Source: JAJYSO01 sp964495935 | GTDB lineage: Bacteria > Bacteroidota > Bacteroidia > Flavobacteriales > Flavobacteriaceae | Length of the DNA: 64,000 bases | Assembly (NCBI GenBank): GCA_964495935.1 | Contig: CAZBXQ010000007.1 | Coordinates: 11,392 to 75,391 of the forward strand | Direction: 5' to 3' | Shown: positions 26,882 to 36,480 of the stretch, one piece after another | Position numbering within the stretch: position 1 is the first letter of the stretch | Layout of the letters: every line of letters begins with the position of its first letter | The notes under the pieces: model-generated | Seen by the model: the letters and a program-made list of their open reading frames with translations, nothing else | What the model was told of the DNA's origin: nothing | The model's database searches: none | Position numbers and translations under genes: made by a program

Positions 26882-27268
26882 TTAGTTGATGAATTCAGCC
26901 TGTGTAATGGTAGCGATACTATCTGTTGTTTTGCATTCTTCGATATGCAGTCGGAGTTTCCGGTTTTGATGCTCCCCATCGACCAGATATATTCTGCAAG
27001 GTGCTTGAGTACTTGTTTTGCTCTTGGCAAAATCCACTTTTCCCTGATGCAGCAATTTCCGGATAACGACTGTATCAATCTTGTGAGTTTCAAAAAAATC
27101 GATAGCGAGCGGACTTATTTCCCGGTGTTTAAATCGAATTTCTTTTAAGACGCGTTCATTGGGAAAGTAGGAGCAGGAGCTTTTTTTTCCTCCCAGAAAG
27201 AAAAAGACAAAAACGAGTCCGATAGCAAAACCACCCAGATAATAAACAAAGCGCTTAAAAAGGTTCAT
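26882..27268 (-). CDS. DUF4258-type small membrane-anchored protein
   Basis: 128 residues. One N-terminal helix (YYLGGFAIGLVFVFFFLGGK, about 9-28) is followed by a compact soluble part with Cys residues in SSCSYFPNERVLKEI, APCRIYLV and HIEECKT. It matches the DUF4258 proteins found beside alanine dehydrogenase in flavobacteria, from recall of the phrase YYLGGFAIGL...GGKKSSC. It starts 3 bases after the ald stop, so the two are co-translated. The function is unknown. Confidence 0.75.
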   Translation of the reverse strand: MNLFKRFVYYLGGFAIGLVFVFFFLGGKKSSCSYFPNERVLKEIRFKHREISPLAIDFFETHKIDTVVIRKLLHQGKVDFAKSKTSTQAPCRIYLVDGEHQNRKLRLHIEECKTTDSIATITQAEFIN

Positions 27269-27271
27269 GCC

Positions 27272-28465
27272 CTAAAAGATTAGCAGATTGATATCCCGGT
27301 AGTTCAGGTTGAACCATTCGGCAACAGATTTATTGGTAAGGATACCGTGATAACTGTATAGTCCATTGCGCAATCCACGATTAAAGCGAAGGGTATTCTC
27401 GAGTCCCCCTTCCTCGCCGATATGCAACAACGAGGTAACCAGGATATTACTTAGACAGATCGAGGCCGATCGCGGGTATCGAGAAGGAAGATTGGGAACG
27501 CCATAATGAACCACGTCATGTTTTACATACACCGGATGCTCGTGTGTGGTGACCTCGGAGGTTTCTACACAACCGCCCATATCGATGCTAACATCGACGA
27601 TAATGGAACCCGGTTTCATATTCTCAACCATCGTTTCACTAATCACGATGGGGGTTCTTTCCTTCCCCCGAATGGCACCGATTACTACGTCGGCACGTTT
27701 TAAAGCTTTGAGTAGGGTATTGGGTTGCAGGGTAGAAGTGTAAACCGGATGCTCGACAAAATTCTGCAGTTCCCGTAGTTTGGTAATCGATTGGTCAAAA
27801 ACCTTGGGATTGGTACCCAGCCCAAGGGCAGTTCGGGCAGCAAATCGGCCCACGGTTCCGGCCCCGATAATAACGATGTTTAAAGGGGGAACTCCGGCGA
27901 TATTCCCGAAGATAAGCCCTTTCCCGGGGCTGGCCAGAAAGTCGGAGGCAATAAGAATGGAGGCCGTTCCGGCAATTTCACTTAATGCCGTGACAATGGG
28001 AAATATACCTTCTTCATTTTTGATGTGTTCAAAGGCCAGTGCCGTAATGTGCTTTTCGATCAGCTTTTTAAAATATTCTTTCGTTTGCGTTTTAATTTGA
28101 AGCGCAGAAAGAAGAATGGTCTGCGGGTTCATATAGTCCAGTTCTTCTTCGGTGGGCGGTTCCACTTTTAAGATCAATGGACAGCCGAAAACTTTTTTGG
28201 TACTACTGGTTATTTCGGCTCCGGCTTCGGCATAATCCCGATTGCTGAAACCGGCGTCTTTTCCGGCATCTCGCTCGATTAATACGCGATGACCGTTGGC
28301 CGTGAGATGGGTCACTGCATCGGGGGTGAGACAGACCCGTTTTTCCTGAAAAGAGTGCTCTTTGGGGATTCCAATAAATAAATCCCCCCGGTGTCGCCCC
28401 ACTTCCAGTTTCTCTTCTTGGGGAAGGAGCTCGGTTTTTGAAAAGGGAGTTATTAAACTTGGCAT
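27272..28465 (-). CDS. ald: Alanine dehydrogenase
   Basis: 397 residues of the AlaDH/PNT family, which reversibly converts L-alanine plus NAD+ to pyruvate, ammonia and NADH. The N-terminal domain opens with GIPKEHSFQEKRVCLTPDAV and carries LILKVEPPTEEELDYM. The Rossmann dinucleotide site is VIIGAGTVGRFAARTALGLG (about 195-215), followed by VFDQSITKLRELQ. A conserved IVDVSIDMGGCVETSEVTTH segment follows. The N-terminus has about 28 extra residues before the family start, common in flavobacterial forms. It is in an operon with the DUF4258 gene. Confidence 0.92.
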   Translation of the reverse strand: MPSLITPFSKTELLPQEEKLEVGRHRGDLFIGIPKEHSFQEKRVCLTPDAVTHLTANGHRVLIERDAGKDAGFSNRDYAEAGAEITSSTKKVFGCPLILKVEPPTEEELDYMNPQTILLSALQIKTQTKEYFKKLIEKHITALAFEHIKNEEGIFPIVTALSEIAGTASILIASDFLASPGKGLIFGNIAGVPPLNIVIIGAGTVGRFAARTALGLGTNPKVFDQSITKLRELQNFVEHPVYTSTLQPNTLLKALKRADVVIGAIRGKERTPIVISETMVENMKPGSIIVDVSIDMGGCVETSEVTTHEHPVYVKHDVVHYGVPNLPSRYPRSASICLSNILVTSLLHIGEEGGLENTLRFNRGLRNGLYSYHGILTNKSVAEWFNLNYRDINLLIF

Positions 28466-28561
28466 AAAAGTGTAAAAACAGCTTACAATTTACTATAAAA
28501 ACTCAGAATAATCAAGTTCATCACAAAACCTTAAGAGAATAAGGAAAACCCCTGCTCGTCC

Positions 28562-30436
28562 TTATTTTTTTAACTTTTTCTGCCGCTCTGCCTCTTCCAT
28601 CATTTCCTGCATCTTACGCTGGAAACGACTCTGTTTTTTGGGTTTCTTTTTATTCTCCTGAATTTGGGCGTGAATTTTATCTTCATCGATAAAATAATTT
28701 TTGATCGTCAGTACAATTCCAATCGAAATTAAGTTCGAAGTCAGGTAGTAAACCGAAAGCCCGCTGGGATAAGAATTAAAGAAGAATAACATAAAGATCG
28801 GGGAGAGGTACATGATAAATTTCATGTTGGGCATCCCCGGTTGTTTCGGCATGTTATTCATATTTTGTCCTGTGGTAAGCATCATATACACAAAGATGGC
28901 TCCCGAAGCCAACAGCGGGAACAGGCTCACGTGATCTCCATAAAACGGGATCTTAAACGGAAGCTCGGCGATGACATCATAACTGGCTAAATCGTCGGCC
29001 CATAAAAAACTCTTGTGCCGCAAATTAAAAGCACTGGGGAACAATCGGAAAAGTGCATAGAAGATGGGAATCTGAATTAATCCCACTAAGCAGCCACTGG
29101 CCGGATTAATACCGGCCTTGCGGTTGAGCTTCATGGTCTCCTGCTGCTGCTTCATTTTGTTGTCTCCATATTTTTCTTTGATCGCATCGATTTCGGGACG
29201 TAAAACCTTCTGCTTGGCTTGCGATACATATTGTTTGTACTGTACCGGAGACAAGAGTAATTTGACAATAATAGTAAGGATGATAATTGCGATTCCGGCC
29301 GGTAAGAACTGCATAAAAAAGCTCAGTACCGGAATAAAAATATATTTGTTGATCCATCCGAATATTCCCCAGCCCATAGGAACAATTTCATCGAGGTCCT
29401 TTTTGTAGGTACGTAAAATTTCATAATCACTGGGTCCGTAATACAGGTTCAGATTTTCCTGAAGGTTTCCGCCTTTGAGTTCAAGCGGAAAGGTCGAGGC
29501 AAAACTTTTGGTAAAGACGGTATCTACATCGGTGTCTTTGGAAATATCTTGAATGGCCATATTTCCTTTTTGGAACTTGGAATCGTTCAGCAGGATGGAA
29601 GAGAAAAAGTGCTGGCGATAGGCGACCCATGAGATGTCCGTAGCATCTTTGTCCCCATCTCGACTTCGGCTGCTGTTTTTGTTGCCTTCATAATGCCAAA
29701 TGCTCTCGGTGTACCGCTTTTCAAAGTCGATACTCTTGTCGTTTCGGAAGGCATCCATAGTCCAGTTTAAGGTGACATCTCCGGCCTGATTAATGATCTT
29801 CTCCAACCCCCGGGACTGGATGGTGAAATCCATCATATAATCATTGGGCTTCAGGGTATAAATGTATTCCAGATATTGATCCTCCGATACTTTTCCTTTC
29901 ATGGAGAGAATGATATGGTCTCCGTTTTTTTGAACATGCGGTTCAAAATAGAGATCTCGGGTATCTATTTTCTGATTCTCTGTGGTCATGAATTTCAGCC
30001 CCAGTGAAGCGTTGCCATCCTTAATCAGATAGATGGGGAGAGAATCGTGATCGACCAACTGTTTTAATTCGACTTCGCTGATTTCTCCTCCTTTATTTTG
30101 GACCGTAATTTTTAATAAATTGTTTTCAATTGTAGTCGATTTATCCTGCGCCGAAGGTAAACCGGCAGAATAGCTGAAAGCCCCCAGTTTATCCAGTTCT
30201 TGGGCACGGGCAATGGAATCGGCTGCTGCGATTTGGGCTTTTACGGCGGTACTGTCGATGCGTTGAGGTGTGGAGGAAACGGCAGTACTGTCTTGATCAA
30301 CTTGCTCGGTTTCATCCTGATTTGGGTGGGTTTGCTCCCGGTTCTTTTGATTTCGATTTAACATGTAAAGTAAAATCGCACCAATCAAAAGAAGCCCAAT
30401 CAGCGAATTGGTATCAAATTTCTTCTTTTCTTCCAT
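28562..30436 (-). CDS. yidC: Membrane protein insertase YidC
   Basis: 624 residues, the long Gram-negative form. An N-terminal helix (SLIGLLLIGAILLYMLNR, about 11-28) precedes a periplasmic beta-domain (about 100-350). The five-helix insertase core starts near 370 (GIFGWINKYIFIPVLSFFMQ, IAIIILTIIVKLLLSPVQYK) and includes ASGCLVGLIQIPIFYALFRL and SGLSVYYLTSNLISIGIVL. A lysine-rich C-terminal tail could contact ribosomes. It inserts and folds inner-membrane proteins alone or with SecYEG. It is downstream of pyrG in the same direction; the 112-base gap may hold its own promoter. Confidence 0.97.
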   Translation of the reverse strand: MEEKKKFDTNSLIGLLLIGAILLYMLNRNQKNREQTHPNQDETEQVDQDSTAVSSTPQRIDSTAVKAQIAAADSIARAQELDKLGAFSYSAGLPSAQDKSTTIENNLLKITVQNKGGEISEVELKQLVDHDSLPIYLIKDGNASLGLKFMTTENQKIDTRDLYFEPHVQKNGDHIILSMKGKVSEDQYLEYIYTLKPNDYMMDFTIQSRGLEKIINQAGDVTLNWTMDAFRNDKSIDFEKRYTESIWHYEGNKNSSRSRDGDKDATDISWVAYRQHFFSSILLNDSKFQKGNMAIQDISKDTDVDTVFTKSFASTFPLELKGGNLQENLNLYYGPSDYEILRTYKKDLDEIVPMGWGIFGWINKYIFIPVLSFFMQFLPAGIAIIILTIIVKLLLSPVQYKQYVSQAKQKVLRPEIDAIKEKYGDNKMKQQQETMKLNRKAGINPASGCLVGLIQIPIFYALFRLFPSAFNLRHKSFLWADDLASYDVIAELPFKIPFYGDHVSLFPLLASGAIFVYMMLTTGQNMNNMPKQPGMPNMKFIMYLSPIFMLFFFNSYPSGLSVYYLTSNLISIGIVLTIKNYFIDEDKIHAQIQENKKKPKKQSRFQRKMQEMMEEAERQKKLKK

Positions 30437-30548
30437 TATAACGAGATAATAGTATGTCTTTTCCCCTTTTCAGGGTTTGCAAAAATGCTAAAATTATTGG
30501 TATTAGCTGAATTTAGAGTAATAAAATTAACGCCGGTGTTATTCCTGC

Positions 30549-32165
30549 TTATTTTCTTTCCGCATATTTCTTTGCTGCTCGTACAAAATCAACAAATAAA
30601 GGATGCGGATTGGCCACTGTACTTTTATATTCAGGATGATACTGGACCCCGATAAACCAGGGGTGATCGGGCAGTTCAATGACTTCTACCAATTTTGTTT
30701 TGGGATTATAGCCGGAGCAGCGCATTCCCGCTTTTTCCAGTCGTTTCCGATAAGCATTGTTGAGTTCGTAGCGATGTCGATGACGCTCACTGATAACGGG
30801 CTTACCGTATATTTTTTGAACCAAACTTCCATCTGCCAATTCACAATCCCAAGCCCCCAAACGCATAGTGCCTCCCAGATCGACAACCGATTTTTGTTCT
30901 TCCATGATATCGATTACCGGGTCGGGCGTGTTCCTGCGTATTTCGGTAGAATTGGCATCGGGGAGCTGAAGAACGTCCCGAGCAAATTCAATGACCGAGA
31001 GCTGCATGCCTAAACAAATACCAAAAAAGGGAATCTTGTTTTCTCGGGCATACCGAATGGCTCGTAGTTTTCCTTCGGTTCCTCGTTTTCCAAAACCGGG
31101 TGCAACCAATATCCCCTGGAGGGCTTCGAGTCGTTTTTCGGGATTGTTCTTTCCAATAGACTCGGCTTTAATGCTTTTTATGTTGATTTTTACTTCATTT
31201 TCGGAACCGGCATGAACAAAAGATTCTAAGATAGATTTGTAGGAATCCTGAAGTTCAATGTATTTTCCAACCAGTCCGATGGTTATTTCGGATTTCGGAT
31301 GTTTTAGACGTTTGAGAAAATGATTCCAATGTTTTAAATCCGGTTTGTGGTTCTCCGGGAGATCCAGTTTTTTCAAAGCCACCCGATCGAGGCCTTCCTC
31401 CAACATATTATTGGGGACGTCATAAATAACATCGGCATCGATGGATTGGATGACCTCTTCTTTTTTAACGTTACAAAACAAGGCCAGTTTTTCTCGTAAA
31501 TCATCGGTGAGTTCATGTTCGGTACGGCACACCAATATATCGGCACTGATACCGGCTTCCATCAGGGTTTTAACGCTGTGTTGAGTGGGTTTGGTCTTGA
31601 GCTCTTTAGCGGCTGCCAGATAGGGGATTAAGGTCAAGTGAATGATAAGGGTATTGTGATCGCCCAGTTCCCATTTTAATTGTCGTACGGCTTCGACAAA
31701 GGGGAAGGATTCGATATCTCCTACGGTTCCGCCAATCTCGGTAATCACGATATCATAGTCGCCGGAGCGTCCTAAGATTTGCATCCGGTCTTTAATTTCA
31801 TTGGTAATATGAGGAATGATCTGTACGGTTTTTCCCAAGTATTCTCCGCGGCGTTCTTTTTGAATTACACTTTGATAGATACGCCCGGTTGTGACGTTAT
31901 TGGCTTGGGAGGTATTGACGTTAAGGAAACGTTCGTAATGGCCTAAATCCAAATCCGTTTCGGCACCGTCTTCGGTCACGTAGCACTCTCCGTGTTCATA
32001 GGGATTTAGTGTCCCGGGGTCGATATTGATATAAGGATCAAATTTTTGAATCGTCGCCGTATATCCGCGAGCTTGAAGTAGTTTGGCTAATGAAGCAGCG
32101 ATAATTCCTTTCCCGAGAGACGAAGAAACACCGCCGGTTACAAAAATATATTTTGTGTCGGCCAT
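30549..32165 (-). CDS. pyrG: CTP synthase
   Basis: 538 residues, standard length. It makes CTP from UTP, ATP and glutamine. The N-terminal synthetase begins TKYIFVTGGVSSSLGKGIIA with the P-loop, and EIGGTVGDIESFPFVEA follows. The class I glutamine amidotransferase domain has the catalytic Cys in FFGICLGMQLSVIEFARDV and the His-Glu pair in GVQYHPEYKS. It has its own -7 box just upstream. The start ATG gives the expected MADTKYIFVTGG N-terminus. Confidence 0.98.
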   Translation of the reverse strand: MADTKYIFVTGGVSSSLGKGIIAASLAKLLQARGYTATIQKFDPYINIDPGTLNPYEHGECYVTEDGAETDLDLGHYERFLNVNTSQANNVTTGRIYQSVIQKERRGEYLGKTVQIIPHITNEIKDRMQILGRSGDYDIVITEIGGTVGDIESFPFVEAVRQLKWELGDHNTLIIHLTLIPYLAAAKELKTKPTQHSVKTLMEAGISADILVCRTEHELTDDLREKLALFCNVKKEEVIQSIDADVIYDVPNNMLEEGLDRVALKKLDLPENHKPDLKHWNHFLKRLKHPKSEITIGLVGKYIELQDSYKSILESFVHAGSENEVKINIKSIKAESIGKNNPEKRLEALQGILVAPGFGKRGTEGKLRAIRYARENKIPFFGICLGMQLSVIEFARDVLQLPDANSTEIRRNTPDPVIDIMEEQKSVVDLGGTMRLGAWDCELADGSLVQKIYGKPVISERHRHRYELNNAYRKRLEKAGMRCSGYNPKTKLVEVIELPDHPWFIGVQYHPEYKSTVANPHPLFVDFVRAAKKYAERK

Positions 32166-32199
32166 GGTTTTGAAGTTTCAATTTTGTCTTTACGGGACG

Positions 32200-32207
32200 C
32201 AAAGGTA
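32200..32207 (-). promoter_or_regulatory. -7 box for pyrG
   Basis: On the minus strand TACCTTTG fits TAnnTTTG and is 34 bases before the pyrG ATG, inside the gap after the DUF3820 gene. Confidence 0.55.
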
Positions 32208-32245
32208 TATATTTTGAAGGATAATAAGCCGAAACCCGGAGAATA

Positions 32246-32512
32246 TTATGATTTGGATGGTCGCGGATAGAAAGTTCTGATTTTACGAAGTATTGGAGAT
32301 CGACCATTACTCTTTAATTCCAAGGCCTCCTGCATGAGCCGGCCGAGCTTTCCCGAAGGGAACCCCTGCTGTTTAAACCAGATGTAATAGGACTCCGGAA
32401 TGACCGAAAGATAGACTCCCTTATATTTTCCAAAAGGCATTTTGTAATGAGCCAATTCGATGAGCTTTTCCGAAGCCGGAAGATCCGGTTTAGGGATGTT
32501 TCTCCGTGTCAT
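32246..32512 (-). CDS. DUF3820-family small protein
   Basis: 88 residues with the family hallmark YKMPFGKYKGVYLSVIPESY and YIWFKQQGFPSGKLGRLMQE. DUF3820 proteins are small cytoplasmic proteins; one Vibrio-type member is described as a quorum-sensing-regulated virulence factor, but no biochemical role is established. The start codon overlaps the stop of the upstream plug gene by one base (TAATG), so it is translated by coupling. Confidence 0.85.
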   Translation of the reverse strand: MTRRNIPKPDLPASEKLIELAHYKMPFGKYKGVYLSVIPESYYIWFKQQGFPSGKLGRLMQEALELKSNGRSPILRKIRTFYPRPSKS

Positions 32513-33765
32513 TAATTACTGATGTTTTCACTGTTGGCTGAACCTTTTCCGATGATCCGATCGTACCTTCCCCCGGGTTCCCGATAATAGGCCAATACCG
32601 TGTATTCGTTTTCCGTTTTGTCAAAACTTCCGCTGAAGTAATTTTCATGGATTTGCCCTTCCCGATCTTTCAAGATATATTTATAGTTGTAGAAACCTTG
32701 TTTAAAGAGGAATTTTCCTTCATACATTTCGGTTTCCGGATTATAAGTGAGCCGCGTATCGTCATTGATTACATAATTGTTAAATCCGCCAAAAAGATGG
32801 ATTTCACTCCCTTTCGGTAACGGTTCGTCTTCCCGGAGTGCAAAATGCACCCAGATGTATTCGCTTTCTATTTGAGCATCTTCCCCGTGAATGGTCTGGA
32901 TCTTATAATTTCCGTTAATATCGGGATTATAGGTGTAAGTGTCGCGTTTTCGTGGAACATCGGCATAGACATAAAGGTTATAGATGTTGTCTAAAACGGT
33001 TTTTTCAATATTATTGGCCGTTGTTCGCACATCCTTACTGTCAAAAAACAGATATTCGTTTCCTCCGGCAAAGGCCGCTTCCCGATCGTATTTGTAAACC
33101 AGTTTGGTGCCGGTTCGATATTGCGGTTTTAAACCCGTGATTGATTTTTTGAAATTTTGGTTTTGAAAGATTAGGATCTTCAGGTTTTTATCGGGATTTC
33201 TAATCAGGGAATGCCGGTCGTTGTTAATGGAAAAATTGACTACTTGATGGGTGTTGAGGTATTGTAAATCACGAGAGCGCTTGATTTCGGTACCGATAGA
33301 ATTGATTTCTTCGTAGATGATAAAAGGTCGGGAAAACACCATTTTATCGTTGTGGTCATAGACTTCCAGCATATAATTCCCACTCACCTTAAAAGCCTCG
33401 GTATCGTCATTGGGCAGGTTGAGGTGATAATGCGTGTACATCTGCAGGGTATTAAAAGAATTTTTGTAAGCTTTGATACGCATGTTATCAAATCCTTTTA
33501 AATATTCATTTTTGGAAAGTGCTGTGGGAGTCCAATCATAATTATAATAGGAAATTTTGTAGTAATAATCGGCCTCGTCACCAATGAGATCATCGAAATC
33601 CAAGCTGAAGTGCTGTCCCAACTTAAGGATCGGAATCCCGCTAAACCCCGTATTGCCTCGGAGTTGTACAGTGCGAATGTATTCCGGCGGTATACCCTCG
33701 GGAGGCTGGGCCCGAGTGAGAAAATAGGACAGGAAGACGCCTATTAAAATTAGAAAGAATTTCAT
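32512..33765 (-). CDS. Type IX secretion system plug protein (DUF5103 family)
   Basis: 417 residues with a signal peptide (MKFFLILIGVFLSYFLTRAQ). The mature protein begins PPEGIPPEYIRTVQLRGNTG and carries typical phrases IPILKLGQHFSLDFDDL, YYYKISYYNYDWTPTALSKN and GFNNYVINDDTRLTYNPETE. Members of this family were found as the plug that closes the periplasmic side of the SprA translocon of the type IX secretion system. Its presence argues that the organism secretes proteins by T9SS, although no other T9SS gene is in the window. It is divergent from nqrA, a gene order often seen in flavobacteria (from recall). Confidence 0.85.
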   Translation of the reverse strand: MKFFLILIGVFLSYFLTRAQPPEGIPPEYIRTVQLRGNTGFSGIPILKLGQHFSLDFDDLIGDEADYYYKISYYNYDWTPTALSKNEYLKGFDNMRIKAYKNSFNTLQMYTHYHLNLPNDDTEAFKVSGNYMLEVYDHNDKMVFSRPFIIYEEINSIGTEIKRSRDLQYLNTHQVVNFSINNDRHSLIRNPDKNLKILIFQNQNFKKSITGLKPQYRTGTKLVYKYDREAAFAGGNEYLFFDSKDVRTTANNIEKTVLDNIYNLYVYADVPRKRDTYTYNPDINGNYKIQTIHGEDAQIESEYIWVHFALREDEPLPKGSEIHLFGGFNNYVINDDTRLTYNPETEMYEGKFLFKQGFYNYKYILKDREGQIHENYFSGSFDKTENEYTVLAYYREPGGRYDRIIGKGSANSENISN

Positions 33766-33912
33766 AAATTTGGAGTATGATTGGATTTTGAAAAGAGTTT
33801 CCGGTGATTTTGTAAATATAGAGATATTTATAAGCTTTTACTTTTATATTATTTATATTTGTTCTAAATAATAAATTATAACCTACTCTTAAGGATTTTT
33901 ACCAGTTATTGC

Positions 33913-33920
33913 TAAATTTG
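33913..33920 (+). promoter_or_regulatory. -7 box for the nqr operon
   Basis: TAAATTTG fits TAnnTTTG and is 25 bases before the nqrA ATG. Confidence 0.6.
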
Positions 33921-33945
33921 CGCTCATTAATAATTTTAACTTCTT

Positions 33946-35295
33946 ATGGCAACAGAAATTAAAGTCAAACGAGGTTATGACTTGCATCTTGTCGGCGATG
34001 CCGAAAAGAGTATTGAGCGGACTTCGTCTTCCCGGGCTTTTGCTGTGAAACCACCCAATTTTCATGCAGTTATTCCTCAGTTGTTGTACAAGCAACCGGG
34101 CCAGCATTTAAAAGCGGGTGAAGAATTGTTTTTCTCTAAGTATAATGAAAAGATTCGTTTTACCACTCCGGTGAGTGGAACGATTCAAGAAATTATTCGG
34201 GGAGAACGACGGCGGGTGATGGAAATTGTGATAACTCCGGATGCCGAGATCGAATTCAAGGACTTTGGTAAGATGGATGTTCAAACGGCCGATGCCGAGA
34301 CCTTAAAAACCCGGATTTTTGAATCCGGCTGCGGAGCCTTTATAAAACAACGTCCTTATAATGTAGTTGCAAATCCCGAAGATCATCCTCGGGATATTTA
34401 TATTTCGGCCTATGCGACGGCCCCCCTGGCTGCCGACCCCGAATATATCCTTGAAGGACAAGAGAAAGAATTTCAGACCGGAATCGATGCTTTGGCAAAA
34501 ATAACGGCAGGTAAGGTTTATCTGGGGATAAAAAGAGGAAGTACCTCGTTCTTGAAATCGGTTAAAAACGCTGAAATCCTTGAAGTAGAAGGAAAACATC
34601 CGGCAGGAAATGTGGGGGTTCAGATTGCCAAAACGAAACCGATCAATAAAGGAGAACGGGTTTGGACCGTCGGACCGGAAGACGTGGCCATTATCGGGCG
34701 TCTGCTGTTAACGGGGCACTTTGATGCGCAACGTACGGTGGCGGTCGTGGGAAGTGCGGCGACAAAAAGAAAATATTTTAAAACCCGAGTAGGGGTTTCT
34801 GTAGATACTTTGGTAGGAAAAGTAAACACCAAAGAAACACGAATCATTTCCGGGGATGTTTTAACCGGTGAAAAAGTAGAATCTAACGGTTTTTTGGGGT
34901 GGTTTGATAATACCTTGACGTTGATTCCGGAAGGCAATGAATATCGCATGTTCGGATGGGTTCCTTTCCGGCATAATTATATTCCTTCCAAGTCGCATAC
35001 CTCTTTTTCCTGGTTGTTTCCCGGGAAGAAGTATAAAGTCGATACCAATTTACATGGCGAAGAAAGAGCCCTGGTTATGACGGGAGAAATGGAAGAAGTC
35101 ATGCCGATGGATATCTACCCCATGCAGCTTATAAAAGCCTGCCTGGCAGGAGATATCGGACGCATGCAGGCTTTGGGGATCTATGAAGTTATTCCCGAAG
35201 ACTTTGCATTGATTGACTTTGTCAATTCTTCAAAAGTCGAGGCCCAGGATATTATTCAAATGGGATTGGATATTATGATTACAGAAGTAGGATAA
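33946..35295 (+). CDS. nqrA: Na+-translocating NADH:quinone reductase subunit A
   Basis: 449 residues, normal for NqrA, the cytoplasmic subunit of the six-subunit Na+ pump that oxidises NADH, reduces ubiquinone or menaquinone and exports Na+. It begins ATEIKVKRGYDLHLVGDAEK and has the barrel-sandwich segment KAGEELFFSKYNEKIRFTTP. The middle region includes CGAFIKQRPYNVVANPEDHP, and the C-terminal part ends with KVEAQDIIQMGLDIMITEVG. It is the first gene of nqrABCDEF, with all gaps under 25 bases. Confidence 0.97.
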   Translation: MATEIKVKRGYDLHLVGDAEKSIERTSSSRAFAVKPPNFHAVIPQLLYKQPGQHLKAGEELFFSKYNEKIRFTTPVSGTIQEIIRGERRRVMEIVITPDAEIEFKDFGKMDVQTADAETLKTRIFESGCGAFIKQRPYNVVANPEDHPRDIYISAYATAPLAADPEYILEGQEKEFQTGIDALAKITAGKVYLGIKRGSTSFLKSVKNAEILEVEGKHPAGNVGVQIAKTKPINKGERVWTVGPEDVAIIGRLLLTGHFDAQRTVAVVGSAATKRKYFKTRVGVSVDTLVGKVNTKETRIISGDVLTGEKVESNGFLGWFDNTLTLIPEGNEYRMFGWVPFRHNYIPSKSHTSFSWLFPGKKYKVDTNLHGEERALVMTGEMEEVMPMDIYPMQLIKACLAGDIGRMQALGIYEVIPEDFALIDFVNSSKVEAQDIIQMGLDIMITEVG

Positions 35296-35312
35296 ATTAT
35301 TTTATAGTATAA

Positions 35313-36476
35313 ATGAGTTTTCGAGAAAAAATAGATAAGCTAAAGGAACCCTTTGAAAAAGGAGGAAAATGGGAAAAATACAGACCGGCAGCACAAGCCT
35401 TTGACACGTTCCTGTTTACCCCTAACGAAACCACCAAAAAAGGAGCCCATATAAGAGATGCTGTTGATTTAAAACGAGTGATGATTACGGTCGATATAGC
35501 CTTGATTCCGGCACTCCTGTTTGGAATTTGGAATTCGGGCTATCAGTACCTGACTCAGCTTCAGTCGGATGTGGGGTTTTGGGAGGCTTTTGGGTTAGGT
35601 TTAACAAAGGTTATCCCTATGATTTTAGTATCTTATATCGTAGGATTGGGGATTGAGTTCATCTTTGCCGTGAAAAGAGGACATGATGTTAATGAAGGGT
35701 ATTTGGTGACGGGATTATTGATTCCCATGATTTTCCCGATTGATACACCGCTTTGGATGATTGCCGTTTCGGTAGCCTTTGCGGTGTTGGTAGGAAAAGA
35801 GGCCTTTGGAGGAACCGGGATGAATCTGCTCAACCCCGCATTGACGGCTCGAGCTTTTGCCTTCTTCGCCTATCCCACCTATATGTCGGGTACCGAAGTG
35901 TGGGTGATGAATGCCTCCAAGGTAGATGGTGTTTCGGGAGAAACTATTTTAGGAGATTTAGCACTAAACAATGATATTACCTACACCACATCAGATATGC
36001 TTTCCGGGTTTATTCCGGGTTCCGTGGCCGAAACCTCGGTCTATATGATTCTTATTGGTGCGGCTTTACTTCTGTTTACCAAGGTGGGAAGTTGGCGCAT
36101 CATGTTGAGTGCCCTTGTCGGCGGATTGGTGATGGGGTTGATCTTTAATGCTTTGCCCGAGAGTGTGAGTAATGGCTTGACCAGTTTCCCTTGGTATCAG
36201 CATGTATTGGTGGGCGGATTTATGTTTGGGGTGGTATTTATGGCTACCGATCCGGTAACGGCGACACAAACCATAAAGGGAAAATGGATTTACGGATTCT
36301 TAATCGGTATGCTCTCGATTATGATTCGGGTTGTAAACCCCGCTTACCCCGAAGGGGTGATGATGGCCATCTTATTGATGAACGTCTTTGCACCGACTAT
36401 TGATTATTACGTCGTTCAAGGCAATATTAAACGACGGGAGAAACGAATGAAAACAGCAACTTTAAAATCAGCTTAA
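35313..36476 (+). CDS. nqrB: Na+-translocating NADH:quinone reductase subunit B
   Basis: 387 residues and about ten membrane helices. It is the main Na+-channel and quinone-binding subunit and carries covalent FMN through a threonine phosphoester. The segment VVFMATDPVTATQTIKGKWI (about 308-328) is the region that holds the flavinylated threonine in characterised NqrB. The N-terminal segment KWEKYRPAAQAFDTFLFTPN is also typical. Other conserved parts are VDLKRVMITVDIALIPALLF and GGTGMNLLNPALTARAFAFF. Confidence 0.97.
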   Translation: MSFREKIDKLKEPFEKGGKWEKYRPAAQAFDTFLFTPNETTKKGAHIRDAVDLKRVMITVDIALIPALLFGIWNSGYQYLTQLQSDVGFWEAFGLGLTKVIPMILVSYIVGLGIEFIFAVKRGHDVNEGYLVTGLLIPMIFPIDTPLWMIAVSVAFAVLVGKEAFGGTGMNLLNPALTARAFAFFAYPTYMSGTEVWVMNASKVDGVSGETILGDLALNNDITYTTSDMLSGFIPGSVAETSVYMILIGAALLLFTKVGSWRIMLSALVGGLVMGLIFNALPESVSNGLTSFPWYQHVLVGGFMFGVVFMATDPVTATQTIKGKWIYGFLIGMLSIMIRVVNPAYPEGVMMAILLMNVFAPTIDYYVVQGNIKRREKRMKTATLKSA

Positions 36477-36480
36477 GAAA

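Noticed and set aside
26723..27148. 141-residue open frame on the plus strand
   Set aside because: It begins inside the end of MITE copy 2 and runs antisense to the DUF4258 gene, which has a membrane helix and operon context.
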